Assembly: GCF_003605645.1 (NCBI RefSeq)
Contig: NZ_QVMU01000002.1
Span: 62,001 to 126,000 of the forward strand
Length of the DNA: 64,000 nt
Direction of reading: 5' to 3'
Source of the DNA: Vibrio sinensis
Lineage (GTDB): Bacteria > Pseudomonadota > Gammaproteobacteria > Enterobacterales > Vibrionaceae
Shown: positions 1 to 8,165 of the stretch, piece by piece
Layout: each line of letters starts with the position of its first letter
Numbering within the stretch: position 1 is the stretch's first letter
The notes under the pieces: model-generated
What the model saw: only the letters and a program-made list of their open reading frames with translations
What the model was told of the DNA's origin: nothing
Databases searched by the model: none
Program-made: the position numbers and the translations under genes

Positions 1-603
1 TTTAGCAACCATAACCATTGCTGGGCGAATAACACGTCCATTTAACTCGTAACCTTTCTGCATCACAAACATAACTGTGTTTGAGTCGTGATCAGCACTT
101 TCTTGAATAGACATCGCTTGATGGAATTCAGGATTAAACTGCTCACCTTCCGGGTTAATTTCTTTTAGACCGAACTTAGAAACCGCACCAACAAATGTTT
201 TGTGCGTCAGTTCTACACCTTCAATGATTGGCTTGATCACTTCATTGTCTACATCTGCAGACTGAATCGCACGCTCTAAGTTATCAATCACTGGCAGCAA
301 CTCTTCAGCAAACTTGTTCAGAGCGTATTTACGCGCTTTATCAATTTCACTTTCAGTACGACGGCGCATGTTCTCTACTTCTGCTTTCGCACGTAGAACC
401 GCATCTTGCTGGTCTTTGATTTTAGCTTCGCTTGAAAGCAGAGCTGCTTCTAGTTGAGCAATTTTCGCTTCTTGCTCATCTAGAGCGTTCTCTTCATTCC
501 ATTCGATATCAGCATCAGTACCAACCGCTTCAACGTCTTGCTCGACAGTTTCAGGCTGCTGTTTTTGCTCTTCATCTTTGATCTTGTTTTCTTCGTTGTT
601 CAT
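1..603 (-). CDS. grpE: GrpE nucleotide exchange factor of DnaK (3' end cut by window edge)
   Basis: GrpE is the cytoplasmic nucleotide-exchange factor that releases ADP from DnaK in the DnaK-DnaJ-GrpE chaperone cycle. Translating the minus strand from the ATG at 603 gives 201 codons with no stop. An acidic, Glu/Gln-rich N-terminus ([16 protein letters not shown]) leads into a heptad-like coiled coil and then the beta-domain, with GrpE-type segments [23 protein letters not shown] and NPEFHQAMS and the C-terminal RPAMVMVAK. GrpE is usually about 195-205 residues, so only the last few codons can be missing. A Shine-Dalgarno (AGGAG) sits just before the ATG. It is divergent from nadK and has a clear sigma-32 promoter. 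Family assignment is secure. Confidence 0.95.
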   Translation of the reverse strand, partial: MNNEENKIKDEEQKQQPETVEQDVEAVGTDADIEWNEENALDEQEAKIAQLEAALLSSEAKIKDQQDAVLRAKAEVENMRRRTESEIDKARKYALNKFAEELLPVIDNLERAIQSADVDNEVIKPIIEGVELTHKTFVGAVSKFGLKEINPEGEQFNPEFHQAMSIQESADHDSNTVMFVMQKGYELNGRVIRPAMVMVAK

Positions 604-698
604 GATATCTCCTGAATTCAACTCAAAATACCTCCGACGAATCACGCTTATAGGTGACCGCAGACATAAAAATTCGCATAAATTACTAACTTGCCATT

Positions 699-727
699 AT
701 TATGGGGATGAAGATTATTGATTCAAG
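699..727 (-). promoter_or_regulatory. Sigma-32 heat-shock promoter for grpE
   Basis: On the minus strand the -35 element CTTGAA (722-727) is followed by a 14-nt spacer and CCCCATAAT (699-707). This matches the sigma-32 consensus (CTTGAAA, 13-17 nt, CCCCATNT). It lies about 96 nt upstream of the grpE ATG, as expected for a heat-shock gene. Confidence 0.85.
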
Positions 728-748
728 CCTATTTCGTGCGGAAAAACT

Positions 749-1633
749 ATGAAAAAACCTTTTGAAGTGATCGCCATCATCGGTAAACCCCGAGATCAAC
801 AAGCCATTCAGACCCACAAAGAGCTGTATGTTTGGTTGATGGAACAAGGCTATCGGGTTTTCATTGATGATCGTTTACGTGACATATTGTCCGATATTCC
901 AGATGACCATTTCGCCAGCTTAGTCTCACTAGGGCAACATGCCGATCTCGCCATTGTTGTGGGAGGTGATGGAAACATGCTCGGTGCCGCACGTATTTTG
1001 TCCAGATTCAATATCTTTGTCATTGGTGTCAATCGAGGCAACCTTGGGTTCTTAACCGATCTCAATCCAGAAGATTTTAAAACCTCTCTGCAAGCCGTAT
1101 TAAATGGCGAATACATCGAAGAAGAACGATTTTTGCTTGAGGCTGAAATTCACCGACATGGCCAAATTAAAAGCCACAATGCCGCGCTAAACGAAGCCGT
1201 TCTTCACCCTGGGCAGGTCGCCCACATGATCGAATTTGAAGTTTATATCGACGAAAGTTTCGCATTTTCACAGCGTTCTGACGGACTTATTGTTGCGACC
1301 CCTACCGGTTCAACTGCCTATTCACTTTCTGGCGGTGGGCCGATTCTTTCGCCAAGCCTAAATGCAATTTCAATCGTACCCATGTTTCCACACACACTTT
1401 CAAGCCGCCCTTTAGTGGTGGACAGTAAGCGAAAAATTAAATTAGTCGTTTCGCCAGATAACCGTGGAACACAAGAAGTCAGTTGCGATGGTCAGGTTTC
1501 TCTTCCTGTCTCACCTGGCGACGAAATCCACATTTATCAAAGCCCGAATGTGCTCAAACTGATCCACCCAAAAGATTATAGCTACTATCATGTACTTAGA
1601 AATAAACTCGGATGGTCAAGCAAACTGTTTTGA
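749..1633 (+). CDS. nadK: NAD kinase
   Basis: Phosphorylates NAD to NADP using ATP in the cytoplasm. The 294-residue product has the usual bacterial length. The diagnostic GGDG motif is at residues 72-75 (VVGGDGNML), followed by the NAD-binding LNEAVLHPG segment and the glycine-rich [15 protein letters not shown] segment, all hallmarks of the family. It starts at an ATG next to the divergent grpE promoter region. The nadK-recN order downstream of divergent grpE is common in vibrios and enterobacteria. Nothing is unusual in it. Confidence 0.97.
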   Translation: MKKPFEVIAIIGKPRDQQAIQTHKELYVWLMEQGYRVFIDDRLRDILSDIPDDHFASLVSLGQHADLAIVVGGDGNMLGAARILSRFNIFVIGVNRGNLGFLTDLNPEDFKTSLQAVLNGEYIEEERFLLEAEIHRHGQIKSHNAALNEAVLHPGQVAHMIEFEVYIDESFAFSQRSDGLIVATPTGSTAYSLSGGGPILSPSLNAISIVPMFPHTLSSRPLVVDSKRKIKLVVSPDNRGTQEVSCDGQVSLPVSPGDEIHIYQSPNVLKLIHPKDYSYYHVLRNKLGWSSKLF

Positions 1634-1685
1634 TTCTGCTCACAAATCAATCTGTTGAATAAAATAATTTACCTGTGCAACTTTA

Positions 1686-1723
1686 CTGTATATCGAAACA
1701 GTATATACTGACTACATATACAG
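1686..1723. promoter_or_regulatory. Two LexA (SOS) boxes upstream of recN
   Basis: Two 16-bp sites fit the CTG-N10-CAG LexA consensus: CTGTATATCGAAACAG at 1686-1701 and CTGACTACATATACAG at 1708-1723, centre to centre 22 bp. They end 28 nt before the recN start. Dual LexA boxes are typical for recN, one of the most tightly SOS-controlled genes. Confidence 0.9.
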
Positions 1724-1751
1724 TATTGTTCATTTAAACAGGTATCTAAAA

Positions 1752-3416
1752 ATGCTGGCTCATCTAAGCGTTAATAATTTTGCGATTGTTAAATCTTTAC
1801 AGTTGGAGCTTGCCAAAGGCATGACCACTATCACCGGTGAAACAGGCGCCGGTAAATCGATAGCGATAGATGCACTCGGTCTATGCTTAGGCGGCCGTGC
1901 AGAAGCCAGCATGGTAAGACAAGGAGAAGAGAAAACCGAAGTTAGTGCGGCTTTCTCACTCGAAAACAATATTCATGCAACCCGTTGGTTGGAAGATAAC
2001 GAATTACTCGACAACAACGAGTGTATTTTACGTCGTACCATCGGCAAAGATGGTCGCTCACGCGCTTTTATCAATGGTAGTCCAGTTCCCTTATCTCAGC
2101 TTAAAAACCTTGGGCAACTTTTGATCAACATCCACGGTCAGCACGCTCATCACCAACTGATGAAAAGTGACTATCAGATGGCAATGCTTGATCAGTATGC
2201 CGGGCATTTAAACTTATTAAAAAATACTCGTCATGCATACCAAGAATGGCGACAATCGGATAATGCCTTAAAGCAACTTCGTGAAAACAGCTCCCAAAAT
2301 CAAGCTCAAAAACAACTTCTTGAATACCAAATCAAAGAACTAAACGATCTTGCATTAGGGGAAGATGAATTTGAAGAGCTAGATCAAGAACACAAACGCT
2401 TATCCAATAGCGGTGAACTAGCACAAACCTGCCAGCACGCTATCGAACTCATTTATGAGGGCGAAGACGTTAATGCACTTGGAATTTTACAATCCGCAAG
2501 CCAATCTCTAATTCAACTCGCTGAGCTTGATGATAAATTAGCTGAACTACCGAATATGCTAACTGAAGCCATTATTCAAATTGAAGAAGCCAATAGCGAA
2601 CTACGTAACTACCTCGACAATATCGATGTCGACCCTGCTCGTATGAACTATGTTGAAGAACGGTTTTCGAAAGTCATGTCGACCGCACGAAAGCATCATG
2701 TAATACCCAATGACCTATACCAACACCATCAAGATCTATTGGCGCAGGTTGAAGCTCTAGATTGTTCTGATGAGCGCCTCGACGAGATAGCGCAAGAGGT
2801 CGAAGTGAAATACCAACAATTTATCACTCGCTCAGAAAAACTCAGCAAATCGCGCAATCGATACGCAAAAGAGCTGAATAAATTAATCACAGACAGCATG
2901 CATGAACTCAGTATGGAAAAAGCGCAATTTTGTATTGAAATCAACAACCAAAATAGCCACCCATCGCCACTGGGTATGGATACGGTTTGTTTCGTGGTTT
3001 CAACCAACCCGGGTCAACCAATGCAGCCAATCGCAAAAGTTGCTTCAGGTGGTGAACTTTCACGAATTTCATTAGCTATTCAAGTGATCACCGCTCAAAA
3101 AATTGATACTCCGAGTCTTATTTTCGATGAAGTCGACGTCGGCATCAGTGGACCAACGGCCGCTGTTGTCGGAAAAATGCTGCGTAAGTTGGGAGAATCA
3201 ACCCAAGTGATGTGCGTGACACACTTACCTCAAGTCGCCGGATGTGGGCACCAACAATTGTTCGTTGCTAAACAAACTAAAAATGGAAAAACAGAGACAC
3301 AAATGCATACGCTTGATAAAGAACAGCGCGTCTCTGAACTTGCTCGTCTTCTTGGCGGCAGTGAAATCACAGAGTCAACCCGTGCTAACGCTCGTGAATT
3401 GCTGATAGCTGCTTAA
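1752..3416 (+). CDS. recN: DNA repair protein RecN (SMC-like ATPase)
   Basis: SMC-family ATPase acting early in double-strand break repair. The 554-residue protein has an N-terminal Walker A, GETGAGKS at 29-36, a central coiled-coil region of about residues 150-380, an ABC signature ASGGELSR near 430 and a Walker B (LIFDEVDVG) near 457-465, which is the expected RecN order. The C-terminus ends LLIAA; a C-terminal AA end resembles the ClpXP degron known for E. coli RecN (inference). Two LexA boxes lie directly upstream, so SOS induction is very likely. Confidence 0.97.
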   Translation: MLAHLSVNNFAIVKSLQLELAKGMTTITGETGAGKSIAIDALGLCLGGRAEASMVRQGEEKTEVSAAFSLENNIHATRWLEDNELLDNNECILRRTIGKDGRSRAFINGSPVPLSQLKNLGQLLINIHGQHAHHQLMKSDYQMAMLDQYAGHLNLLKNTRHAYQEWRQSDNALKQLRENSSQNQAQKQLLEYQIKELNDLALGEDEFEELDQEHKRLSNSGELAQTCQHAIELIYEGEDVNALGILQSASQSLIQLAELDDKLAELPNMLTEAIIQIEEANSELRNYLDNIDVDPARMNYVEERFSKVMSTARKHHVIPNDLYQHHQDLLAQVEALDCSDERLDEIAQEVEVKYQQFITRSEKLSKSRNRYAKELNKLITDSMHELSMEKAQFCIEINNQNSHPSPLGMDTVCFVVSTNPGQPMQPIAKVASGGELSRISLAIQVITAQKIDTPSLIFDEVDVGISGPTAAVVGKMLRKLGESTQVMCVTHLPQVAGCGHQQLFVAKQTKNGKTETQMHTLDKEQRVSELARLLGGSEITESTRANARELLIAA

Positions 3417-3616
3417 AATCACTCAGCCCAAACTGACCCAGTCAATGCGTTTTGCAGAAAAATAAATTTAGGGTACGAAAATTTGGCTCGACTTTGCAAC
3501 CAAACTCAAAAATAACGGTCTGAACTAATTCAAAAGGAGATGAGCTTTTTACATTAGCCTCAAGCTTGTTTATTATCAGCCCAGTTTAACAATAAACAGT
3601 TACAAGAATTTAAAGT

Positions 3617-3976
3617 ATGCAATTAAGAAAGTGGCTAGTCGCAGTACCACTCGCATTGACGATGCTGACAGGGTGTTCACTGTTAGAGAAATTGGTATAC
3701 CGCATCGATATCAACCAAGGTAACTATGTTGAGCAAAGTGCAGTGAACCAATTGAAGTTTGGTATGACCAAGGAACAGGTGCGATTCGTACTCGGTTCAC
3801 CGATGTTAATCGAGAATGGATACCCGAATACGTGGTATTACATCTATTACCACACGGAAGGGCACAATGCTCCGATCCAAAAGAATCTATTCGCTGACTT
3901 TAACGATCAAGGTCGTTTAGTGAAAATTACTGGTGACTTCCCTGCCAGTTCTGATTTTTTTGAAGGTATTAACTAA
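3617..3976 (+). CDS. bamE: Outer-membrane assembly lipoprotein BamE (SmpA)
   Basis: Small lipoprotein of the BAM complex that inserts beta-barrel proteins in the outer membrane. The 119-residue product has a lipoprotein signal peptide with lipobox LTGC and acylated Cys20. The SmpA/OmlA fold follows, with the family motif [20 protein letters not shown] and a WYYIYY strand. The gene sits between recN and the ssrA-side genes as in related genomes and ends at a bidirectional terminator. The roughly 200 bp before it holds no other gene that I can support. Confidence 0.95.
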   Translation: MQLRKWLVAVPLALTMLTGCSLLEKLVYRIDINQGNYVEQSAVNQLKFGMTKEQVRFVLGSPMLIENGYPNTWYYIYYHTEGHNAPIQKNLFADFNDQGRLVKITGDFPASSDFFEGIN

Positions 3977-4002
3977 GGTTAATACTGCAAAATAACAGGC
4001 AG

Positions 4003-4031
4003 AAAAAAAGCTCGCAGTGCGAGCTTTTTTA
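4003..4031. terminator. Bidirectional terminator between bamE and rnfH
   Basis: Stem AAAAAGCTCGC / GCGAGCTTTTT with a 3-nt loop, flanked by A-rich and T-rich runs. It can stop both the rightward bamE and the leftward ratA-rnfH transcripts. Confidence 0.9.
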
Positions 4032-4055
4032 TTGTTCTTATCTAACGAACAGACC

Positions 4056-4406
4056 TTAATCTTTTCTCATCAGATTAGGTTTTCCACCCGTCACCGGATC
4101 AGCAACTCCTGATGCTTTAGCCTGCTCTGCACGCTTACGGCGGATTTCTTTTGGATCGGCAAGCAATGGACGATAAATCTCGATACGATCTTTATCTCTG
4201 ACCGTCGCATCAAGTTTTACATTTCGGCTAAACACACCTACCTTGTTTTTCGCAAGATCGATTTCAGGGTATAGCTCTAACACGCCAGACTGTTTAATAA
4301 TATCTTCAACGGTCATGCTCTCGTTTACCACTAAAGTAAACACTCTTTGCTCAAGAGGCAGTGCGTAGACCACCTCAACGTGAATCATCGTCGATTCAAT
4401 ACTCAT
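4056..4406 (-). CDS. rnfH: RnfH-family ubiquitin-like protein
   Basis: Member of the RnfH family (UPF0125), small beta-grasp proteins of uncertain function usually encoded next to ratA. The chosen start, an ATG at 4406, gives 116 residues beginning [17 protein letters not shown] and overlaps the ratA stop by 11 nt; an ATG at 4388 is the alternative and no strong Shine-Dalgarno separates them. Family-like segments are [15 protein letters not shown], the [11 protein letters not shown] helix and [21 protein letters not shown]. The ratA-rnfH pair has a toxin-antitoxin-like layout, but RnfH has not been shown to be a classical antitoxin. Confidence 0.9.
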   Translation of the reverse strand: MSIESTMIHVEVVYALPLEQRVFTLVVNESMTVEDIIKQSGVLELYPEIDLAKNKVGVFSRNVKLDATVRDKDRIEIYRPLLADPKEIRRKRAEQAKASGVADPVTGGKPNLMRKD

Positions 4407-4839
4407 AGCACGTATACACCTGTTTTGCTCGCTTGGTAAACGCATTAACCATGTTACTGGTTAACTCATTAAAAACTTTACCAAAAGCCATTTCTATCAT
4501 TTTACTTGAGAACTCAAATTCCAATTTAAGTTCAACTTTACATGCCTGCTCGTCTAACACGGTAAAAAACCAGCCGCCTTTCAATGTTTTGAATGGGCCA
4601 TCTACCAGATGCATCAAAATAGCTTCACCATGATGAAGCTCATTTGATGTCGTAAACGTTTTACTAATACCCGCTTTAGAAACATCGACCGAAGCAATCA
4701 TGCCAGACTTTGTTGACTCAATGACACGAGAGCCGGAACACCCTGGTAAAAATTCTGGGTAGCGCGCGACATCATTCACTAAATCAAACATCTGTTCTGC
4801 ACTAAATGACACCAACGCAGAACGGCTTACTTGCTTCAT
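4396..4839 (-). CDS. ratA: RatA-family START/coenzyme Q-binding protein
   Basis: START-like (polyketide cyclase/Coq10) protein of 147 residues. RatA in E. coli was described as inhibiting 70S ribosome association, while its relatives bind ubiquinone, so the cellular role remains open. Typical segments are [22 protein letters not shown], the PGC turn near residue 35 and the C-terminal amphipathic helix [13 protein letters not shown]. The ATG at 4839 was chosen because an AGGAG sits correctly before it; a GTG two codons upstream is less likely. It overlaps rnfH and is divergent from smpB. Confidence 0.93.
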   Translation of the reverse strand: MKQVSRSALVSFSAEQMFDLVNDVARYPEFLPGCSGSRVIESTKSGMIASVDVSKAGISKTFTTSNELHHGEAILMHLVDGPFKTLKGGWFFTVLDEQACKVELKLEFEFSSKMIEMAFGKVFNELTSNMVNAFTKRAKQVYTCYEY

Positions 4840-4944
4840 ACACACTCCTAAGCTTTTATGGTTTTTATAACAAGGCGCACGACAATTTTACTTTTATTCG
4901 CAAAATGCGCAAATAAAAGGATTTCCTATCCGAAAAGGTCGCCG

Positions 4945-4950
4945 TATAAT
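4945..4950 (+). promoter_or_regulatory. Perfect TATAAT -10 box just before smpB
   Basis: A consensus TATAAT ends 9 nt before the smpB ATG. Transcription starting about 7 nt after it would give an mRNA with a leader of only a few bases, and no Shine-Dalgarno is present there. The -35 region (around 4922-4927) is poor. Confidence 0.5.
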
Positions 4951-4959
4951 GGCTCCATT

Positions 4960-5445
4960 ATGGTAAAGAAAAAATCAAAACAAAAAGCGGGTAGCAATAC
5001 CATTGCGCTTAATAAGAAAGCTCGCCACGAATACTTCATCGATGATGAAATTGAAGCCGGCATGGAGCTACAGGGCTGGGAAGTGAAAGCACTTCGCCAA
5101 GGCAAAGCCAATATCGCAGAGAGCTATGTGTTCATGCGAGACGGAGAAGCCTTTGTCAGCGGAATGACGATTACTCCTCTTAATCAGGCATCAACACACG
5201 TTGTCGCGAACCCTACACGCGTGCGTAAGCTACTAATGAGCCGCCGCGAACTCGACAACCTAACTGGCAGAATCAACCGTGAAGGTATGACTTTGGCTGC
5301 ACTAGCGCTTTACTGGTCTCACTCTTGGGTGAAGATTAAGATCGGCGTAGCTAAAGGTAAAAAACTTCATGACAAACGTACTGATCTTAAAGAAAAAGAT
5401 TGGGCACGTGAAAAAGCGCGCGTAATGAAGAGCTCATTGCGTTAA
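4960..5445 (+). CDS. smpB: SsrA-binding protein SmpB
   Basis: Binds tmRNA and delivers it to stalled ribosomes for trans-translation. From the ATG at 4960 the product is 161 residues, the normal length. It begins [20 protein letters not shown], carries the beta-barrel segments [20 protein letters not shown] and [18 protein letters not shown], and ends in the basic C-terminal tail ([15 protein letters not shown]) that enters the mRNA channel. Upstream in-frame codons from 4858 are not conserved-looking and were rejected as start. ssrA follows 66 nt downstream, so both trans-translation partners are adjacent. Confidence 0.97.
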   Translation: MVKKKSKQKAGSNTIALNKKARHEYFIDDEIEAGMELQGWEVKALRQGKANIAESYVFMRDGEAFVSGMTITPLNQASTHVVANPTRVRKLLMSRRELDNLTGRINREGMTLAALALYWSHSWVKIKIGVAKGKKLHDKRTDLKEKDWAREKARVMKSSLR

Positions 5446-5470
5446 ACTTGACCACTTAGACGCAGAGTAC

Positions 5471-5498
5471 TAGACAGGCCTCGCTTTTCTGTTACTAT
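5471..5498 (+). promoter_or_regulatory. Sigma-70 promoter of ssrA
   Basis: TAGACA at 5471-5476 (5 of 6 to TTGACA), a 16-nt spacer and TACTAT at 5493-5498 (5 of 6 to TATAAT). The expected start falls a few bases before the mature tmRNA 5' end. Confidence 0.65.
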
Positions 5499-5511
5499 GC
5501 ATCAAACACTT

Positions 5512-5879
5512 GGGGCTGATTTAGGATTCGACGGGAATTCAGAAGTCTGAGGTGCATGCCGAGGTGCGGTAGGCCTCGTTAATAAACCGCAAAAAAATAG
5601 TCGCAAACGACGAAAACTACGCACTAGCAGCTTAATAACCTGCCAAGAGCCTCTTTGCCCTAGCTTCCGCTTGTAAGACGGGGAACAACAAAGAGTCAAA
5701 CCCAAACTAGCTAGATCGGATTCTCCCGCCTGAGAGATGAAGTTCGAATTATAATTCAGGATAGTCATTTACTAGCGTGTCGGTTCGCAGGTGGATGGTG
5801 AATTTAAAGATCGACTAAGCATGTAGTACCAATGATGAAAGGTTTTCGGACGCGGGTTCAACTCCCGCCAGCTCCACCA
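5512..5879 (+). ncRNA. ssrA: Transfer-messenger RNA (tmRNA)
   Basis: The 368-nt RNA begins GGGGCTGATTTAGGATTCGA and ends with the tRNA-like TTCAACTCCCGCCAGCTCC followed by encoded ACCA. The 5' GGGGCTG pairs with the 3' CAGCTCC acceptor strand. The internal reading frame at 5603-5632 encodes ANDENYALAA followed by two TAA stops (5633-5638), the tag typical of gammaproteobacteria including vibrios. Stem regions rich in G/C after the tag fit the pseudoknot region. tmRNA rescues stalled ribosomes with SmpB, encoded just upstream. The 3' end is a known integration site for islands in vibrios, but no integrase follows here. Confidence 0.98.
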
Positions 5880-5888
5880 AACGTTTGG

Positions 5889-5921
5889 AAAGGGCCAACT
5901 CGCAAGAGTTGGCCCTTTTTG
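5889..5921 (+). terminator. Terminator of ssrA
   Basis: Stem AAAGGGCCAACTC / GAGTTGGCCCTTT with a GCAA tetraloop, followed by TTTTT. It starts about 10 nt after the CCA end. The following bases to about 6156 hold no gene I can support. Confidence 0.9.
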
Positions 5922-6156
5922 TATCTATATACCTAGGTTTCGACTATTTGGGTCAAATATAAGCACCAAAAACCGAAATCAACGCTTCTGTTACCAAATC
6001 TCCGTTCTTCTCTCTATAAAAGAGAACGACACTCCTTGTTAGCGAAAACTCCAAGCTCACTACATTTATGTTCCTAAACTCCAGCCTCCTGTGCTCAGAC
6101 TAGGGACAACTATCATAAAAATTAAATTGATAAGAAGAGCTGAATTAAATTCATGT

Positions 6157-6191
6157 GAAAACGCCTCTATACAAACATTGTCATAGAGGCG
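6157..6191 (-). terminator. Terminator at the end of the leftward porin-transport operon
   Basis: Inverted arms CGCCTCTAT (6162-6170) and ATAGAGGCG (6183-6191) with a 12-nt loop. On the minus strand the stem is followed by TTTT. It lies 14 nt past the stop of the last leftward gene. Confidence 0.7.
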
Positions 6192-6204
6192 ATACAAATA
6201 CATC

Positions 6205-6885
6205 TTATGCTGGTTGATCGGTTGGCATTACCTGAGGCTTACCACTTGCCAGAGCCAAAATAACACCAAGAGCAACGCCTAAACTTGCCGCAAACACCAC
6301 TTGGAAAGCAGATGGTAACAAAAAGGTAATGGTATGTGCTGGAATCCAGAACAGTGGAATGGTCTTTTTGAATACAAAACCGTACTGAACATTCCAATCA
6401 ATTTGGTTAAATTTCTGAGCCATATCGATTGGCTTTAGCAAAGCCATCATCGAACCATTGTGATCAGCAATATGCAAATCGGTAATTTTATGTAACGTCA
6501 TAAATATTGGCGCAAAAATCAAGTTTAACCCTAGGCTAATAGATAACGCAGTTAGAACCGGTCCTGCTTCTGGTAAAAACTTACTCAATACCACAGGATC
6601 ACCGACAGCAAACACCACGAAAGCCGCTTTAATCATAACGCCTAATACATACCACACAATCATCTTAGGTATAACGCCAAACCCTTTGATTGACCAAGAA
6701 CCGGTTCGAATTCGTTGCCCTAATACCTCGCCGAACGTGGCTAAAATCGCGAATTTAACGCCCGACATAGCGAACCCATGTTGATCGGTGACGGTGATAA
6801 ATGTCTGATAAACTGAGTCAAAAATAAAAAAAGGGCTGAGAAAAGCCAGCACTCCAGCAAGGACTGCTTTATCCATTGTATTCAT
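6205..6885 (-). CDS. Integral membrane protein, possibly Mpv17/PMP22-like
   Basis: A 226-residue hydrophobic protein with about five or six membrane segments. I do not recognise it with certainty. Two stretches, LNLIFAPIFMTLHKITD near residues 136-152 and FWIPAHTITFLLPSAFQ near 180-196, resemble the spacing and residues of the Mpv17/PMP22 family (an FAP motif, then W/P/F-rich NFxxVP-like segment); that assignment is only by eye. It starts 11 nt after the stop of the upstream MFS gene and is the last gene of a leftward run of five, so it is probably co-transcribed with the transporter and amidohydrolase. The protein is not a recognisable transporter, and its role is unknown. Confidence 0.7.
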   Translation of the reverse strand: MNTMDKAVLAGVLAFLSPFFIFDSVYQTFITVTDQHGFAMSGVKFAILATFGEVLGQRIRTGSWSIKGFGVIPKMIVWYVLGVMIKAAFVVFAVGDPVVLSKFLPEAGPVLTALSISLGLNLIFAPIFMTLHKITDLHIADHNGSMMALLKPIDMAQKFNQIDWNVQYGFVFKKTIPLFWIPAHTITFLLPSAFQVVFAASLGVALGVILALASGKPQVMPTDQPA

Positions 6886-6896
6886 ATTATGTTTCC

Positions 6897-8123
6897 TTAA
6901 GGGTAATGTTTAGGTTGGTCTATGTGTTGGTCATGTCTAAGCTCGCGGTACTTGTTGCCAAACAGTAAAACAACACCGACTGAAGCCGTCATGGCCGCTA
7001 CTAAAGGGATAGAACTCATGCCAAAAGACGCCGTTACCATGGAGTTAACTACGCCTGAGAGGAAGTTACCGATACCAGCAATCGCCATGAAAATGGTCAA
7101 TGCCATCGATTTCGAACATTCACCAGAAAGCTGTGCTGCTTGAATTTGTGAACTGGCCATCATAAAGGGCCATGTGCAACGGTTAACAAACACCATACTC
7201 AGCACAACAAAGACAAGTTCAGGGTGGTAATCGAACGCACAATAGGCCAATACAATAAAAACCAGTGTTTTGACGGCACTCGAACTTATCAGCACATTAT
7301 CGGCCCCGAATCGCTCGGTTAATTTACCCACAATAGGGTAGAAACTGAGTGCGATAATCCCACTAATGCTCACAACAAAACTCGAATATTCTGGTGCTAT
7401 TTGAAAAACTTCACGCATCAATACTGGAAATGGTAAAAATAGAATTTGAGCAGAGAAACACAGTAACCCCCACCCTAACGCCATAATGCCAAACGGAGAC
7501 AATAGTAGCTTTCTGACTTGTTGAGACTGTTGTTCTTGGTTGCGCTTACGTATGAAAGAACTGTTAAAGTCAGGCACGAGTAACAGTGCGAGTGCACTTG
7601 TGATAACCATAACAACGCTCGCACCTACAAATCCCGCACCCGGTGACTCAATGCGTCCGGCAATACCAAAACCAATGACTTCACCAATGATAAATGCCGC
7701 GATTAACATGCCCGTTCGTCCATGCCACTCTTTTTCTTCATAGCGTCGCACTATGAGCAAATTAAGAATGGAATAACCAATTGCGTATATCAGCCCTTGA
7801 ATAAACATGTTGATAAACAAACTCAACACACTGTGTGAGTACTGAACACCAAATGCCAAACATGCATTGATAAGAAATAACCCAGAAAGCCAAGTTTTAG
7901 GTGTTCCCCACTTATCAATGTATTTTGAAAACCAAGGCCCAATAAGTGGACCTGCCGTCCAAGCGGCCATAATCAAACCAATTTTAGCGAGGCCTGAATC
8001 AAAAGAGGCCACCACAAACTGGGGAACAAGCATGATGCAGAACCCGACGTTAAATGCGCCAAGTACCACCATAAAAAGATACCAAGGTTCTATCTGTCGC
8101 CATGATGCACGTAATGTATCCAT
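6897..8123 (-). CDS. MFS transporter, 12-TM type
   Basis: A 408-residue major facilitator protein with about 12 hydrophobic segments and a basic central loop between the two halves (SSFIRKRNQEQQSQQVRK, near residues 187-204). The signature-like loop after TM2 reads GPWFSKYIDKWGTPKTW. It moves a small solute across the inner membrane by proton or sodium coupling; the substrate cannot be read from sequence. It begins 42 nt after the amidohydrolase gene and precedes the membrane protein by 11 nt, suggesting that it exports or imports a substrate or product of the amidohydrolase. Confidence 0.88.
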   Translation of the reverse strand: MDTLRASWRQIEPWYLFMVVLGAFNVGFCIMLVPQFVVASFDSGLAKIGLIMAAWTAGPLIGPWFSKYIDKWGTPKTWLSGLFLINACLAFGVQYSHSVLSLFINMFIQGLIYAIGYSILNLLIVRRYEEKEWHGRTGMLIAAFIIGEVIGFGIAGRIESPGAGFVGASVVMVITSALALLLVPDFNSSFIRKRNQEQQSQQVRKLLLSPFGIMALGWGLLCFSAQILFLPFPVLMREVFQIAPEYSSFVVSISGIIALSFYPIVGKLTERFGADNVLISSSAVKTLVFIVLAYCAFDYHPELVFVVLSMVFVNRCTWPFMMASSQIQAAQLSGECSKSMALTIFMAIAGIGNFLSGVVNSMVTASFGMSSIPLVAAMTASVGVVLLFGNKYRELRHDQHIDQPKHYP

Positions 8124-8165
8124 AACGTAAAACGGGAAGGCATTTCGCCTCCCCGCCTCCCTGCA

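Noticed and set aside
5502..5768. An 88-codon frame on the minus strand
   Set aside because: It lies entirely inside the tmRNA region and has no family features; it is a shadow of ssrA.
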